Assembly (NCBI RefSeq): GCF_050920755.1 | Contig: NZ_CP158480.1 | Coordinates: 1,612,001 to 1,676,000, forward strand | Length of the DNA stretch: 64,000 nt | Origin: Oligella sp050920755 | GTDB taxonomy: Bacteria; Pseudomonadota; Gammaproteobacteria; Burkholderiales; Burkholderiaceae_B | Direction of reading: 5' to 3' | Shown here: one piece after another, positions 1 to 9,606 of the stretch | Numbering within the stretch: the stretch's first letter is position 1 | Layout of the letters: each line of letters opens with the position of its first letter | The notes under the pieces: model-generated | Seen by the model: the letters and a program-made list of their open reading frames with translations, nothing else | The model's database searches: none | Told to the model about the DNA's origin: nothing | Position numbers and translations under genes: made by a program

Positions 1-277
1 TTAGGCATCTTGCACCCCTTTGAGTGCTGCTTTAAACGACATTTACTACCTTTAAAATCATTGAAAAACTGCTGTCTAGACGATCTACAGCAATATAGAA
101 AGTAATTTATGATACTAAATTCAAAACAAATTATCACAAAGATTTTTTCTTCAGCTGAAATCCTAAAGCGCCTTTTTGTTTCAATTTGATACGCGCTTAG
201 CAAGTCGCCCTTCAGCAAAGACAAGCGACATAGGCTAAGATAATGTGATAGAAAAACTTAGATGTATTAAAAATTTA
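1..277. other. Intergenic region upstream of rng
   Basis: AT-rich region with no convincing gene. A minus-strand 13-codon ORF (42 to 1) begins directly after an in-frame stop and has no recognisable product, so I do not call it. An AAGCGC/GCGCTT inverted repeat (about 166-171 and 193-198) lies upstream of rng and could be regulatory or a weak terminator. The rng promoter is presumably here, but I cannot place a good -35/-10 pair. Confidence 0.5.
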
Positions 278-1741
278 ATGAATGAACAAATTTTAATTAA
301 TGTCACGCCCTTTGAAACGCGCGTGGCGATTGTTGATCAAGGCACGGTTCAGGAGATTCAACTTGAACGTAGCAATCAACGCGGCAAGGTGGGTAATATC
401 TACCTCGGCAAGGTGACCCGTGTATTACCGGGCATGCAGAGTGCCTTTATTGATATCGGCTTGGAACGCGCTGCTTTTATGCATATTGCCGACCTTCGGG
501 AAAATCGTGAGAGTCGGCTTAATGATAATGTGCAGGTGCATATTGAAAAGGTCTTATTTGAAGGTCAAACACTTTTAGTACAGGTGATTAAGGATCCGGT
601 CGGTACCAAAGGCGCCCGTGTCTCAAATCAAATCAGTATTGCCGGCCGCGCCCTCGTTTATTTGCCACATGATCCGCACATCGGTATTTCACAAAAGATC
701 GAATCCGAAGAAGAGCGTGAAATGCTTAAGGAACGGGTTAAAAACCTGATGGATCCTAAGGAAAAAGGTGGTTATATCATCCGCACCCAAGCCAGTTGGG
801 CCACCGATGAGGAGTTAAAAAACGATCAGGAGTATTTAAGACTACGCTGGCAAAAAACCATTGAAGAAATGAAGAAAAAGGGTGCGCCTGCCCTACTCTA
901 TGAGGATTTGAATCTGGCGCAGCGTGTCTTACGCGATTTTGCCACCGAGGAAACCGAAAGTATTGAAATTGACTCGCGCACAGTGTGTCAACAACTTCAA
1001 GAATGGTCGCAGGTCTATACCCCGGCAGTAGCGGACAAAATCCGTCACTATACCGGACCACGTCCGCTATTCGATCTGGCCAATGTTGATGAAGAAATTA
1101 AAACCGCACTGTCCCGCCGAGTTGATTTAAAGTCGGGCGGTTATTTGATTTTTGATCATAATGAAGCTTTAACCAGCATTGATGTCAATACCGGCGGTTA
1201 TATCGGTTTTAGAAATTTTCATGACACTATTTTTAAAACTAATTTAGAAGCCAGTCTGGCCATTGCTCGACAATTACGCCTGCGTAATACCGGCGGGATT
1301 ATTATTATCGATTTTATTGATATGGATAATGTCGAGCATCAAGAAGCGGTATTGGGTGAACTAAGAAAGGCACTGGCGCGTGATCGTACCCACACCACGG
1401 TCAACGGCTTCTCCAGTTTGGGTTTAGTGGAGATGACGCGTAAACGTACCCGCGACTCGCTTTTAAGCTTACTCTGTGAGCCCTGCCCGACTTGTGATAC
1501 ACGCGGGCATATTCTGACTGCCAGAACGGTGTGCTACAACATCATGCGTGAAATATTGCGTGAAGCAAAGCAGTTCAATCCTAAAGAGTTTAGACTGATT
1601 GTGTCACCGCATGTGATTGATTTATTTTTGGATGAGGAAAGCAGCTTTCTCAGCATGCTTGATGAGTTTATCGGCAAGCCGATTAGTCTGGAAGTGGATA
1701 ATAACTACACTCAGGAAATGTACGATATTGTGCTGATTTAA
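278..1741 (+). CDS. rng: Ribonuclease G
   Basis: Endoribonuclease of the RNase E/G family, which matures the 5' end of 16S rRNA and takes part in mRNA decay in the cytoplasm. The N-terminus (ILINVTPFETRVA) matches the family and precedes an S1 RNA-binding domain at about residues 35-120. The catalytic region has the metal-binding Asp motifs FDHNEALTSIDVNTGG (about residue 292) and IIIDFIDMDN (about 344). A zinc-link motif CEPCPTC lies near residue 400. At about 487 residues it has RNase G length and lacks the long RNase E C-terminal scaffold. The frame is open from a GTG at 245, but the ATG at 278 fits the family N-terminus better; neither has a strong Shine-Dalgarno sequence. Confidence 0.95.
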   Translation: MNEQILINVTPFETRVAIVDQGTVQEIQLERSNQRGKVGNIYLGKVTRVLPGMQSAFIDIGLERAAFMHIADLRENRESRLNDNVQVHIEKVLFEGQTLLVQVIKDPVGTKGARVSNQISIAGRALVYLPHDPHIGISQKIESEEEREMLKERVKNLMDPKEKGGYIIRTQASWATDEELKNDQEYLRLRWQKTIEEMKKKGAPALLYEDLNLAQRVLRDFATEETESIEIDSRTVCQQLQEWSQVYTPAVADKIRHYTGPRPLFDLANVDEEIKTALSRRVDLKSGGYLIFDHNEALTSIDVNTGGYIGFRNFHDTIFKTNLEASLAIARQLRLRNTGGIIIIDFIDMDNVEHQEAVLGELRKALARDRTHTTVNGFSSLGLVEMTRKRTRDSLLSLLCEPCPTCDTRGHILTARTVCYNIMREILREAKQFNPKEFRLIVSPHVIDLFLDEESSFLSMLDEFIGKPISLEVDNNYTQEMYDIVLI

Positions 1742-1757
1742 TCGTATCAGCAAACGA

Positions 1758-1795
1758 TTACGCCGTCTTGAGTGATTAAGCTCAAAACGGCGTAA
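1758..1795. terminator. Convergent hairpin between rng and a hypothetical gene
   Basis: A 15-bp stem with one mismatch (TTACGCCGTCTTGAG pairing with CTCAAAACGGCGTAA) and an 8-nt loop sits between two convergent genes. It is well placed as a shared terminator, but there is no clear T tract on either side, so it may need Rho or serve only as an RNA 3' end stabiliser. Confidence 0.5.
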
Positions 1796-1824
1796 AATGC
1801 CGGATTAAAAAAATCAATTAACCA

Positions 1825-2187
1825 TTAACTATGACCGGGCTGAATACGAGCCTGCATAGCAATGATTTTCTCCTCAAGCTCGGGTGAAGTCTCCAACGCA
1901 ATCAGCGTACTGTTAGAGTCAGGACGTTGCTCAATTGTCAAATTAATATACTGTCCCACAAAGGCTTGAGGATCGGCACCGATTTCTATATAGCGGCTTA
2001 ATAAACGATCTACCGATGCCTGTGCTTGCTGCACATAGGCCTCAAGATTACTCTCATCGGCGTCGTGAAATGCATTTTCAATGGTCTTGGATAAGTCCCA
2101 GGTAAAAAACATCAATGCATTAGGGCCTTTAACGTCCGGATGCTCGTAGCCCCAACTCTCAATGGTGTGGTTCTTAGCTTGATTCAT
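1825..2187 (-). CDS. Hypothetical protein, 120 residues
   Basis: I do not recognise this protein. It is soluble, mildly acidic, with no signal peptide, membrane segment or Cys pair. The middle (about residues 30-75) looks alpha-helical; an aromatic patch (ALMFFTWDLSKT) lies near residue 25-36. The ATG is preceded by GGAGAG at good spacing, which supports a real gene. It is a single-gene unit between the rng hairpin and msbA, convergent with rng and about 100 bp downstream of the msbA stop on the same strand. Function cannot be assigned from sequence alone. Confidence 0.7.
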   Translation of the reverse strand: MNQAKNHTIESWGYEHPDVKGPNALMFFTWDLSKTIENAFHDADESNLEAYVQQAQASVDRLLSRYIEIGADPQAFVGQYINLTIEQRPDSNSTLIALETSPELEEKIIAMQARIQPGHS

Positions 2188-2295
2188 AATACTCTCCGAA
2201 TAAATTACCCTATCGCCTTTATCATACCGTGATTAGCGATTTTTGTCATGGCAATAGGGTTTATGAGGGGTGTTGCAGCAATGCCGAGGGCGGGA

Positions 2296-4068
2296 TTATG
2301 CCTCTTTGAACTGCATTTCGTATAAAGATTGGTACAGTCCGCTATTTTTCAAGAGCGCTTCATGACTACCATCCTCAATAATTACGCCACCATCCAACAC
2401 TAAAATACGGTCGGCATTTTTAACCGTGGATAGGCGGTGCGCAATCACAAAGGTAGTACGTCCCTTCATCAAACGCTCTAAAGAATCTTGGACCAGCTTT
2501 TCAGATTCATTATCCAAGGCGGAAGTCGCTTCATCTAAAATCAATATCGGTGCATCCTTTAATAACGCCCGGGCAATGGCTAAGCGTTGCCGCTGACCGC
2601 CGGAAAGCCAAGAGCCGCTCTCGCCGATTTGTGTATTGACGCCATCCGGTAAGCCCTGTACAAAGCTCCATAAATTTGCCGCTTCAAGCACTTTACGCAA
2701 TTTCTCTTCATCCGCATTTTGATTTGAGCCGTAGCGGATATTATCAGCAATGGAACCTTCAAATAACACCACATGCTGACTCACCAGTGATAAATTATGA
2801 CGTAAGGAGGCTAAAGTAAAGTCGTTGATAGGTGTACCGTCAATCAAAATTTGCCCGGAACTCGGCTCCACAAAGCGCGGTAGCATATTGACCAAGGTAG
2901 TTTTACCACTACCCGAACGACCGACTAAAGCAATGGTTTGACCCGCCTTAACACTAAAGGACAGATTATTAAGCACCTCATTACTGTCTTCATTGAAGCG
3001 GAAAGTAATATCCTGAAATTCAATCACTGAATCCTCATGCACCGTGCAAATCTGAGTGCCTTCGTCCTTTTCTTTAGGCGTGTCGATTAATTTAAAAACA
3101 CTTTCTGCAGCAGCCATCATTTTTTGAGATTTGCTGGCTAAATTAGTTAAGCGACGTACCGGATCGAATATCTGCCCTAAGGCCGTAATAAAGGCAATAA
3201 AATCACCCGGGGTTAAACCGCGCTCGGCTTGATGTAAAGCCACGCTAACCACAGCCGCCACGGAAAATGATATCACCCATTGAGTTAAGGGTGACATAGC
3301 GGCATCGGCGACGGAAGCACGCATGGCAAAGGAACGTAGACCATGATTCACCCTATCAAAGCGCTGTGTTTCACGATCAAAACCATCAAAAAGCTTAACC
3401 ACACGTTGCGCTTCTATGCCCTCTTTGACCGTAGAGGTTAAAGTGGCATTCATATCCAAGGTGCGACGATTAATAGTGCGCAGACGCTTAGCGAAATAAC
3501 CGCCCACAACTACGGAAAAAGGGAAAATCACCAAAATAATTAGGGTTAATTCCCAAGATAAATACAGCAGTAATGCCAGCATGGCGATAACAACAAAAAC
3601 TTCGCGTACTAAATTCGTCACTACTTCAGCGGCATGCTGGGTGACATTACCCGCATCCACGGTAAAGCGATTCAGTAGACGACCGCTATCACCCTTTTGA
3701 AATTCGGTGTCCGGCATATGTAACAGACTATCAAACATCTCCTTACGCATACCGAAGAGCACTTTATTAGCCACCCAAGCCATCAGATATTCGCCGAAAA
3801 AGTTAAAAACACCGCGAGTCAACATCAGGCCGACAATAGCTAAGGGAATCAACCACACATAATCAGGACGAGAGCCGGTAAAGCCTTCATCTAATAATGG
3901 CTTCATCAAATAGGCCAAGCCGGGCTGGGTCGCAGAGGCGATCATGGTACAGATCACGGAAATCGCTAAAAACTTCCAAAAAGAACCCACGCGCTCAATC
4001 ACACGGCGCCATAAATTGCGTCGCACCGCCTTTTGCTGCTCTTTAGTTAAATGCTCAATATCGCTCAC
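2296..4068 (-). CDS. msbA: Lipid A export permease/ATP-binding protein MsbA
   Basis: ABC exporter half-transporter (590 residues) that flips lipid A-core across the inner membrane as a homodimer. The N-terminal half carries the six-helix exporter domain (about residues 30-320). The C-terminal nucleotide-binding domain has Walker A GRSGSGKTT near 383, signature LSGGQRQRLAIARAL near 488 and Walker B ILILDEATSAL near 506, followed by the H-loop IAHRLST. Length and architecture match MsbA. It is divergent from a heptosyltransferase-like gene, consistent with a role in lipooligosaccharide assembly. Confidence 0.93.
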   Translation of the reverse strand: MSDIEHLTKEQQKAVRRNLWRRVIERVGSFWKFLAISVICTMIASATQPGLAYLMKPLLDEGFTGSRPDYVWLIPLAIVGLMLTRGVFNFFGEYLMAWVANKVLFGMRKEMFDSLLHMPDTEFQKGDSGRLLNRFTVDAGNVTQHAAEVVTNLVREVFVVIAMLALLLYLSWELTLIILVIFPFSVVVGGYFAKRLRTINRRTLDMNATLTSTVKEGIEAQRVVKLFDGFDRETQRFDRVNHGLRSFAMRASVADAAMSPLTQWVISFSVAAVVSVALHQAERGLTPGDFIAFITALGQIFDPVRRLTNLASKSQKMMAAAESVFKLIDTPKEKDEGTQICTVHEDSVIEFQDITFRFNEDSNEVLNNLSFSVKAGQTIALVGRSGSGKTTLVNMLPRFVEPSSGQILIDGTPINDFTLASLRHNLSLVSQHVVLFEGSIADNIRYGSNQNADEEKLRKVLEAANLWSFVQGLPDGVNTQIGESGSWLSGGQRQRLAIARALLKDAPILILDEATSALDNESEKLVQDSLERLMKGRTTFVIAHRLSTVKNADRILVLDGGVIIEDGSHEALLKNSGLYQSLYEMQFKEA

Positions 4069-4167
4069 TAATAAACCTTATTATTTATAATTCACTGTGA
4101 TTTTAACGGTTACGCCGAAAAAAGTGTAAAGTTTCAATAGTTGATTAAACTACGTACTCTTTTATAC

Positions 4168-5139
4168 ATGAAAAAAATCTCACGAATTTTTATCCGCTTA
4201 CCGAATTGGATTGGTGATGTTTGCATGAGCCTTTCCTCATTGAATGCGGTGATTGGCAGCGGTCGTAAAGTAGTTATTTGCGCCAAACCTTGGGCACAGG
4301 GCTTATTAGCCGGTTATTCAGCTAACTCCAAGGTAGAGTTTTTAGCGATTAGTGGCAAATGGCGTGATGATGCCCGTAAAATACACCAATATCGCAAAGC
4401 GCATCCGGTGCCGCATAGCGAAGTCGGTTTATTACTGCCCGACTCACTGAGCAGTGCCCTTTGCTTTAAATTTGCCGGTTTAAGTAGTGCCGGCTATAAA
4501 GATGACGGTCGCTCTTTATTATTAAGCTGGCCGGTCAAAAAATCCAAACCCAAACCTCATGCCGTTGAATCATGGTTTTACTTAACTCGAAGCGCACTGA
4601 CTGAGTGGGGCTATAGCTGTATCGCTGAGCCTAAAAGCACGGTTCTCTTGCCATTGACTGCAGAGCAATTAGCGGAAAAAGAGGCATTTTTATCCCGGCA
4701 CGGCTTACAAAAAGGTAAATTTATCCTCATTGCACCTACGGCCGTCGGCTTACATAAGGGTAAGAATAAGGTTTGGCAAGGCTATGAGCAATTAACTCGC
4801 TCTTTGCAGGCGCTGGGACACAAAGTGATTATGTGCCCACCGCCTAATGAAGTAAATCAAGCAAAAGCTAATGCGCCCTCAGCCACGCTCTTGCCTGCGC
4901 TAAGCCTTGGTGCTTTTGCTGCATTATTAAAAGATGCGGCATTGGTTATCTGTAACGACAGCGGGGTTTCCCATATTGCTGCCGCAGCCAATGCACGACA
5001 AATCACTTTAATCGGCGTAACCGATGTTAAAAATACCGGTCCTTGGTCACCTCATGCCTTAATTTTAGGTGAAAATGGTCGTTGGCCCGAACAAGAAGAG
5101 GTTTTGACGGCCGTGCAGGGTCGCTTGACCGAAGTATAA
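4168..5139 (+). CDS. Glycosyltransferase family 9, heptosyltransferase-like
   Basis: GT9/GT-B glycosyltransferase similar to lipopolysaccharide heptosyltransferases (WaaC/WaaF), which add ADP-heptose to the inner core at the cytoplasmic face. The start has the family pattern IRLPNWIGDVCMSLSSL, and the C-terminal donor-binding region has the pattern CNDSGVSHIAAAANARQITLIG. About 323 residues, slightly short for WaaF. The frame is open from a TTG at 4141; the ATG at 4168 matches the family N-terminus. It is divergent from msbA. Whether it is heptosyltransferase I or II, or another GT9 enzyme, cannot be decided here. Confidence 0.82.
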   Translation: MKKISRIFIRLPNWIGDVCMSLSSLNAVIGSGRKVVICAKPWAQGLLAGYSANSKVEFLAISGKWRDDARKIHQYRKAHPVPHSEVGLLLPDSLSSALCFKFAGLSSAGYKDDGRSLLLSWPVKKSKPKPHAVESWFYLTRSALTEWGYSCIAEPKSTVLLPLTAEQLAEKEAFLSRHGLQKGKFILIAPTAVGLHKGKNKVWQGYEQLTRSLQALGHKVIMCPPPNEVNQAKANAPSATLLPALSLGAFAALLKDAALVICNDSGVSHIAAAANARQITLIGVTDVKNTGPWSPHALILGENGRWPEQEEVLTAVQGRLTEV

Positions 5140-5188
5140 ATATCCCCTTGCTCGCTGCTGAAACTTCCGATTTAAATTGACGCCGGTC

Positions 5189-5974
5189 TTAAATCCACCC
5201 TCTAAAGCGATACACCCAATAGCCTAAATACTCTTTAATAATTGAGCGACTGGCCGCCAGCGCACGCAGATTAGGCAAATAAGGATTAAAATCCGGATCG
5301 TCTTTGGGCAGTACAATTTGGGGTGGATTAGGGGCCGCAACGGCGCTGATGCCCAGATGATTAAATACCCCCATAGCACGCGGCATATGCAAGGCGGAGG
5401 TCACCACCAAGAGCGAATGAATTTGATGGCTCGCCATGGTACGCTGAGTAAATAAGGCATTTTCTCGAGTAGTACGACTAAAGTCCTCACGAATAATCGC
5501 ATCCGCCGGTACGCCCAGATTACGTAAAGCAAACTCCATACCGCGTGCCTCACTAATATCGCCTTCATTAGCACCGCCGGAGACGATAATCTTTAGGGCT
5601 TTACCGGCCTGATATAGTGCCTTAGCCGTATCTACGCGACGATGAGCAGAACCGCTATCAATCTCGGCTGCAAACCAATTCCGGCGATTGCCGCCGGTAT
5701 TACCGCCAAGCACCACGATGGCGTCTGCATTTGGCAAATCATCAACACTACTGACTGCGTACTGCTCCTCTAAAAAAGAGCCCACCTTAATCGAAGTAAT
5801 CGGCAAGGACCAAGCTCCGAGCCAAAGTGCCCCTAGCAATATCAGCAAAAGCGCAAAACGCCTTAAACGAATCAGATAAAATACTATTCCCAGCCCCAAC
5901 AAAAACAATGCGAGGTTTAACGGAACAATCATTAAAACTAGAAAGCTGCTGAGTTGATTAATAACTTCGCTCAT
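5189..5974 (-). CDS. YdcF/ElyC-like (DUF218) membrane protein
   Basis: Inner-membrane protein of the DUF218 (YdcF-like) family; ElyC members affect envelope and peptidoglycan precursor metabolism. Two hydrophobic segments lie at about residues 10-32 and 38-56. The DUF218 domain follows with DAIVVLGGNTGG, KIIVSGGANEGD, SRTTRENALFT and LLVVTSALHMPRA, the usual family motifs. At 261 residues it is of ElyC size. It sits convergent to the heptosyltransferase-like gene and downstream of dnaE on the same strand with about 65 bp between. Enzymatic activity is unknown. Confidence 0.8.
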   Translation of the reverse strand: MSEVINQLSSFLVLMIVPLNLALFLLGLGIVFYLIRLRRFALLLILLGALWLGAWSLPITSIKVGSFLEEQYAVSSVDDLPNADAIVVLGGNTGGNRRNWFAAEIDSGSAHRRVDTAKALYQAGKALKIIVSGGANEGDISEARGMEFALRNLGVPADAIIREDFSRTTRENALFTQRTMASHQIHSLLVVTSALHMPRAMGVFNHLGISAVAAPNPPQIVLPKDDPDFNPYLPNLRALAASRSIIKEYLGYWVYRFRGWI

Positions 5975-6040
5975 GTCTTTGGGCTATTCAGGTTTTAGAA
6001 AACACACTATCGTGGCTATTAAAAATAAACTATAAAATAA

Positions 6041-9000
6041 CTAATAATTGACTTCAAAGCTAGTAATTTCTTCTCGCGCCGATAAACCCTCAAGTAATTG
6101 CGGATTTAAACGCACGCGCCATTCCTCACCCAGCATAATCTCACATACGGTGGTCGGGTCAGGCTGATATTGGATTTTTACCGCCACGCCGGGAAAGCCA
6201 TTTTCAGGTTCAGCCCTAAATGGATTCATCAAAACATATAATTGCTTAGGACTAATGGCATCATTTAACACCAAGGTCAAATCAGTCGCTACCGACTCTC
6301 TAGCCGACTGTAAATTATATAAAGCATTGGCATTGATACGAATAGTATTATTAAAACTACTGCGTGACACGCGCGCCTGCACCAATAATAAATCATCGGT
6401 ATTAATTAAATGCCTACAACTCTCATATAAGTGAGCATCACAAGTGACCTCAATTTGAGCACTGCCATCATCAATTAACAGGAAGTATAAACGCTCATCC
6501 TTATCTTTTAGTTGAAAGGCACGGGAGGCGATTAGGACACCCGCCACCCATTGCGCCGAACGTGACTCCTTTAAACTGGCTAAAGGTGTAGGGGCAAAGC
6601 GTCGCACCTCATCACGCCAGACATCAAATAAATGATGACTGAAGTAGAAACCTAAGGCCCTTTTCTCTTCGAGTAAGCTGTCATAAAGACTCCAAGGTCT
6701 GATACTCTGAATCTCATGAGCCACAATATCACCACTGTCATCACCGAATAACGAAGCCTGATCGGCATTCATATCCTTTTGCTCGGCAGCTTCAATGGCT
6801 TTAGAGAGACCGCCTAATAAGGCACGACGATTAGGCTCCAACTCGTCAAAAGCACCCGCACGAATTAAAGCCTCAATAGCGCGTTTATTGACCGTATGAC
6901 GATCAATACGTGAGCAAAAATCATACAAGTCCTTAAATGGCCCACCACTTTCACGGGCTTTGAGAATATTCTCAATGGCACTCTCTCCCACGCCCTTAAC
7001 ACCACCCATACCATAACGAATGGTACGAATACTGCCATTTTCTTTAAGGTGTCGGTCAGGTACCGGCTCAAAACGGTATTGTGACTGATTAATATCCACC
7101 GGCAAGATGGTTAGGCCATTATCCAAAGAGTCACGCCAGAAAATTTCAATTTTTACCGTATCATCCATATCGGAAGATAAGGTTGCGGCCATAAACTCTG
7201 CCGGATAGTAATACTTTAACCAAGCGGTTTGATAGGAAATCAAGGCATAGGCTGCCGAGTGAGATTTATTAAAACCGTAACCTGCGAATTTCTCCATCAG
7301 GTCAAAGAGGTTTTTAGCCATCTCACCGTCATAGCCTTTTTTAATCGCCCCCTCTTCAAAGATTTTACGGTGCCGTGCCATTTCTTCGGGTTTCTTTTTA
7401 CCCATGGCACGACGTAATAAATCCGCACCACCCAGACTATAGCCACCGATAATCTGGGAAATCAGCATCACCTGTTCCTGATAAACAATTACCCCGTAGG
7501 TACTCTCAAGGGTACTGGTTAAATCGGGGTGAAAATAATCCACTTCGGCACGACCATGCTTACGATTAACGAAGTCATCCACCATCCCTGAATCGAGCGG
7601 CCCGGGACGGAATAAAGCGAGCACGGCAATCACATCTTCAAAGGTTGAGGGAACGAGCTTACGCAACAACTCCTTCATCCCGCGCGACTCCAATTGGAAA
7701 ACGGCGGTGGTATTACCATCGGAAAGTAATTTATAAGTCGCCGGATCGTCTAAGGGCACGGACATAATATCAAAGGCTTCCTGACCCTTATTAAAGCGTT
7801 GCACATAACGCACCGCCCAATCCAAAATCGTCAGGTTACGTAAGCCCAAGAAGTCAAACTTAACCAGTCCGGCCTGCTCCACATCGTCTTTATCATATTG
7901 AGAGACCACACTCCCACTGTGCCCCGGCTGACAATACAGCGGGCAGAAATCGGTGAGCTTACCCGGTGCAATTAAAACACCCCCGGCGTGCATACCGACG
8001 TTACGTACAAGTCCTTCGAGCGGCAAGGAGGTATCGACAATGGACTGCACTTCCTCGTCTTGCTCGTAGCGACGCTTAAACTCCGGTTCCCCCTCCAAGG
8101 CGTCACTTAGACTCCACGGTTTGGCCGGGTTAAAAGGGATTAATTTAGACAGTCCGTCACATAAAGAATACGGCATTTCCAACACGCGACCGACGTCGCG
8201 CACCACGGCTTTTGCCCCTAGGGTGCCGAAAGTGGCAATCTGACTGACTGCATCGCGTCCGTACTTTTCCTTAACATAATCAATGACTTTTTCACGCTTA
8301 TCCTGGCAGAAGTCAATATCAAAGTCGGGCATGGAAACCCGCTCAGGGTTAAGAAAGCGCTCAAACAGTAAGTCATAGCGAATCGGATCCAGATCGGTGA
8401 TACCCAAAGAATAAGCCACTAAAGAACCGGCCCCCGAACCTCGGCCCGGCCCCACCGGTACGCCATTGGACTTACCCCAGTTAATAAAGTCCTGTACGAT
8501 CAGGAAGTAACCGGGGAAACCCATATCAATAATAATTTTACATTCCAGCTCCAAACGCGCTCGATAAGCCGGTTCTTGCTTGGCACGCTGCTTCGGATCA
8601 GGAAATAAAAATTCAAGTCGCTTATCTAAGCCTTGATGGGATAAATCGACTAAGTACTGATCCAGCGTCATTCCCTCCGGTGTTTCAAAATCCGGTAAAT
8701 TGGGTGTACCCAGCTGAATCGTTAAATTACAACGCTTGGCAATTTCAACGGCATTGATCGTGGCTGAAGGAATATCGCTGAACTTATTCAGCATCTCTTC
8801 CGAACTTAAAAAGTATTGCTGAGCATTAAAGCGCTTGCTGCGGTTTTGATTGGCAATCACCTCACCCTCGGCAATACATACCCGCACTTCATGCACATCG
8901 TAATCATCGGCTTTTAAAAACTGCACCGGATGGGTCGCAACAACCGGCAAATTCACCTCTTGAGCAAGCTTTACAGCCTCCTGCACATAGCGTTCATCCC

Positions 9001-9583
9001 CCTCAAAGCCTGCTCTTTGCAATTCAATATAAAAGCGATTAGGGAAATGCTTGGCCCAATGCCGCGCCAAGCTAAGGGCCTGTTCAAAACGTCCGACCTC
9101 TAATGCCTGACCGATATCACCCGCACGTGCGCCCGACAATAAAATCAGGCCATCGGTTTCAGCGACATCCTCTAACCACTCCGACTTTAACTGCCCCCGA
9201 TCGATTTGCGGATTATCAATCCATGAACGGGAAATCAAACGACACAACTGCAAATAACCGGCATGATTACGAGCGATTAATAAGCAACGATAGGGCTTTT
9301 TCTCATCCTGCGGATTATCAATCCAGAAATCGCAGGCGGCAATGGGCTTAATGCCGGCTTGACGAGCCGCCTTATAGAACTTGATATAACCGAATAAATT
9401 ACCTAAATCGGATAAAGCCAGGGCCGGTTGATTATAAGCCTTGGCCTGCTTAATCATATCGCCGATACGAATGGTTCCGTCCACCACCGAATACTCGGAA
9501 TGGGTACGTAAATGCACAAAGGCCGGGGTGGATGAAAGCTCGACCGCACTGCTGGGAGCGGTGGCAAGCAAGGTATCGGACAT
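6041..9583 (-). CDS. dnaE: DNA polymerase III alpha subunit
   Basis: Catalytic subunit of the replicative polymerase (1180 residues, typical DnaE1 size). A PHP domain begins near residue 24 (HLRTHSEYSVVDG). The C-family polymerase palm has two catalytic aspartates in PDFDIDF near residue 419 and a third in VKFDFLGLRNL near 576. Later come the helix-hairpin-helix region (GMGGVKGVGESAIENI) and an OB-fold toward the C-terminus (about 970-1080). ATG start, 23 bp after the hrpA stop on the same strand, so the two may be co-transcribed. Confidence 0.97.
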   Translation of the reverse strand: MSDTLLATAPSSAVELSSTPAFVHLRTHSEYSVVDGTIRIGDMIKQAKAYNQPALALSDLGNLFGYIKFYKAARQAGIKPIAACDFWIDNPQDEKKPYRCLLIARNHAGYLQLCRLISRSWIDNPQIDRGQLKSEWLEDVAETDGLILLSGARAGDIGQALEVGRFEQALSLARHWAKHFPNRFYIELQRAGFEGDERYVQEAVKLAQEVNLPVVATHPVQFLKADDYDVHEVRVCIAEGEVIANQNRSKRFNAQQYFLSSEEMLNKFSDIPSATINAVEIAKRCNLTIQLGTPNLPDFETPEGMTLDQYLVDLSHQGLDKRLEFLFPDPKQRAKQEPAYRARLELECKIIIDMGFPGYFLIVQDFINWGKSNGVPVGPGRGSGAGSLVAYSLGITDLDPIRYDLLFERFLNPERVSMPDFDIDFCQDKREKVIDYVKEKYGRDAVSQIATFGTLGAKAVVRDVGRVLEMPYSLCDGLSKLIPFNPAKPWSLSDALEGEPEFKRRYEQDEEVQSIVDTSLPLEGLVRNVGMHAGGVLIAPGKLTDFCPLYCQPGHSGSVVSQYDKDDVEQAGLVKFDFLGLRNLTILDWAVRYVQRFNKGQEAFDIMSVPLDDPATYKLLSDGNTTAVFQLESRGMKELLRKLVPSTFEDVIAVLALFRPGPLDSGMVDDFVNRKHGRAEVDYFHPDLTSTLESTYGVIVYQEQVMLISQIIGGYSLGGADLLRRAMGKKKPEEMARHRKIFEEGAIKKGYDGEMAKNLFDLMEKFAGYGFNKSHSAAYALISYQTAWLKYYYPAEFMAATLSSDMDDTVKIEIFWRDSLDNGLTILPVDINQSQYRFEPVPDRHLKENGSIRTIRYGMGGVKGVGESAIENILKARESGGPFKDLYDFCSRIDRHTVNKRAIEALIRAGAFDELEPNRRALLGGLSKAIEAAEQKDMNADQASLFGDDSGDIVAHEIQSIRPWSLYDSLLEEKRALGFYFSHHLFDVWRDEVRRFAPTPLASLKESRSAQWVAGVLIASRAFQLKDKDERLYFLLIDDGSAQIEVTCDAHLYESCRHLINTDDLLLVQARVSRSSFNNTIRINANALYNLQSARESVATDLTLVLNDAISPKQLYVLMNPFRAEPENGFPGVAVKIQYQPDPTTVCEIMLGEEWRVRLNPQLLEGLSAREEITSFEVNY

Positions 9584-9606
9584 AATCTACTCTCTAAAAC
9601 ACAACT

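Noticed and set aside
1..42. 13-codon minus-strand ORF at the left window edge
   Set aside because: Directly preceded by an in-frame stop, no ribosome site and no recognisable product.
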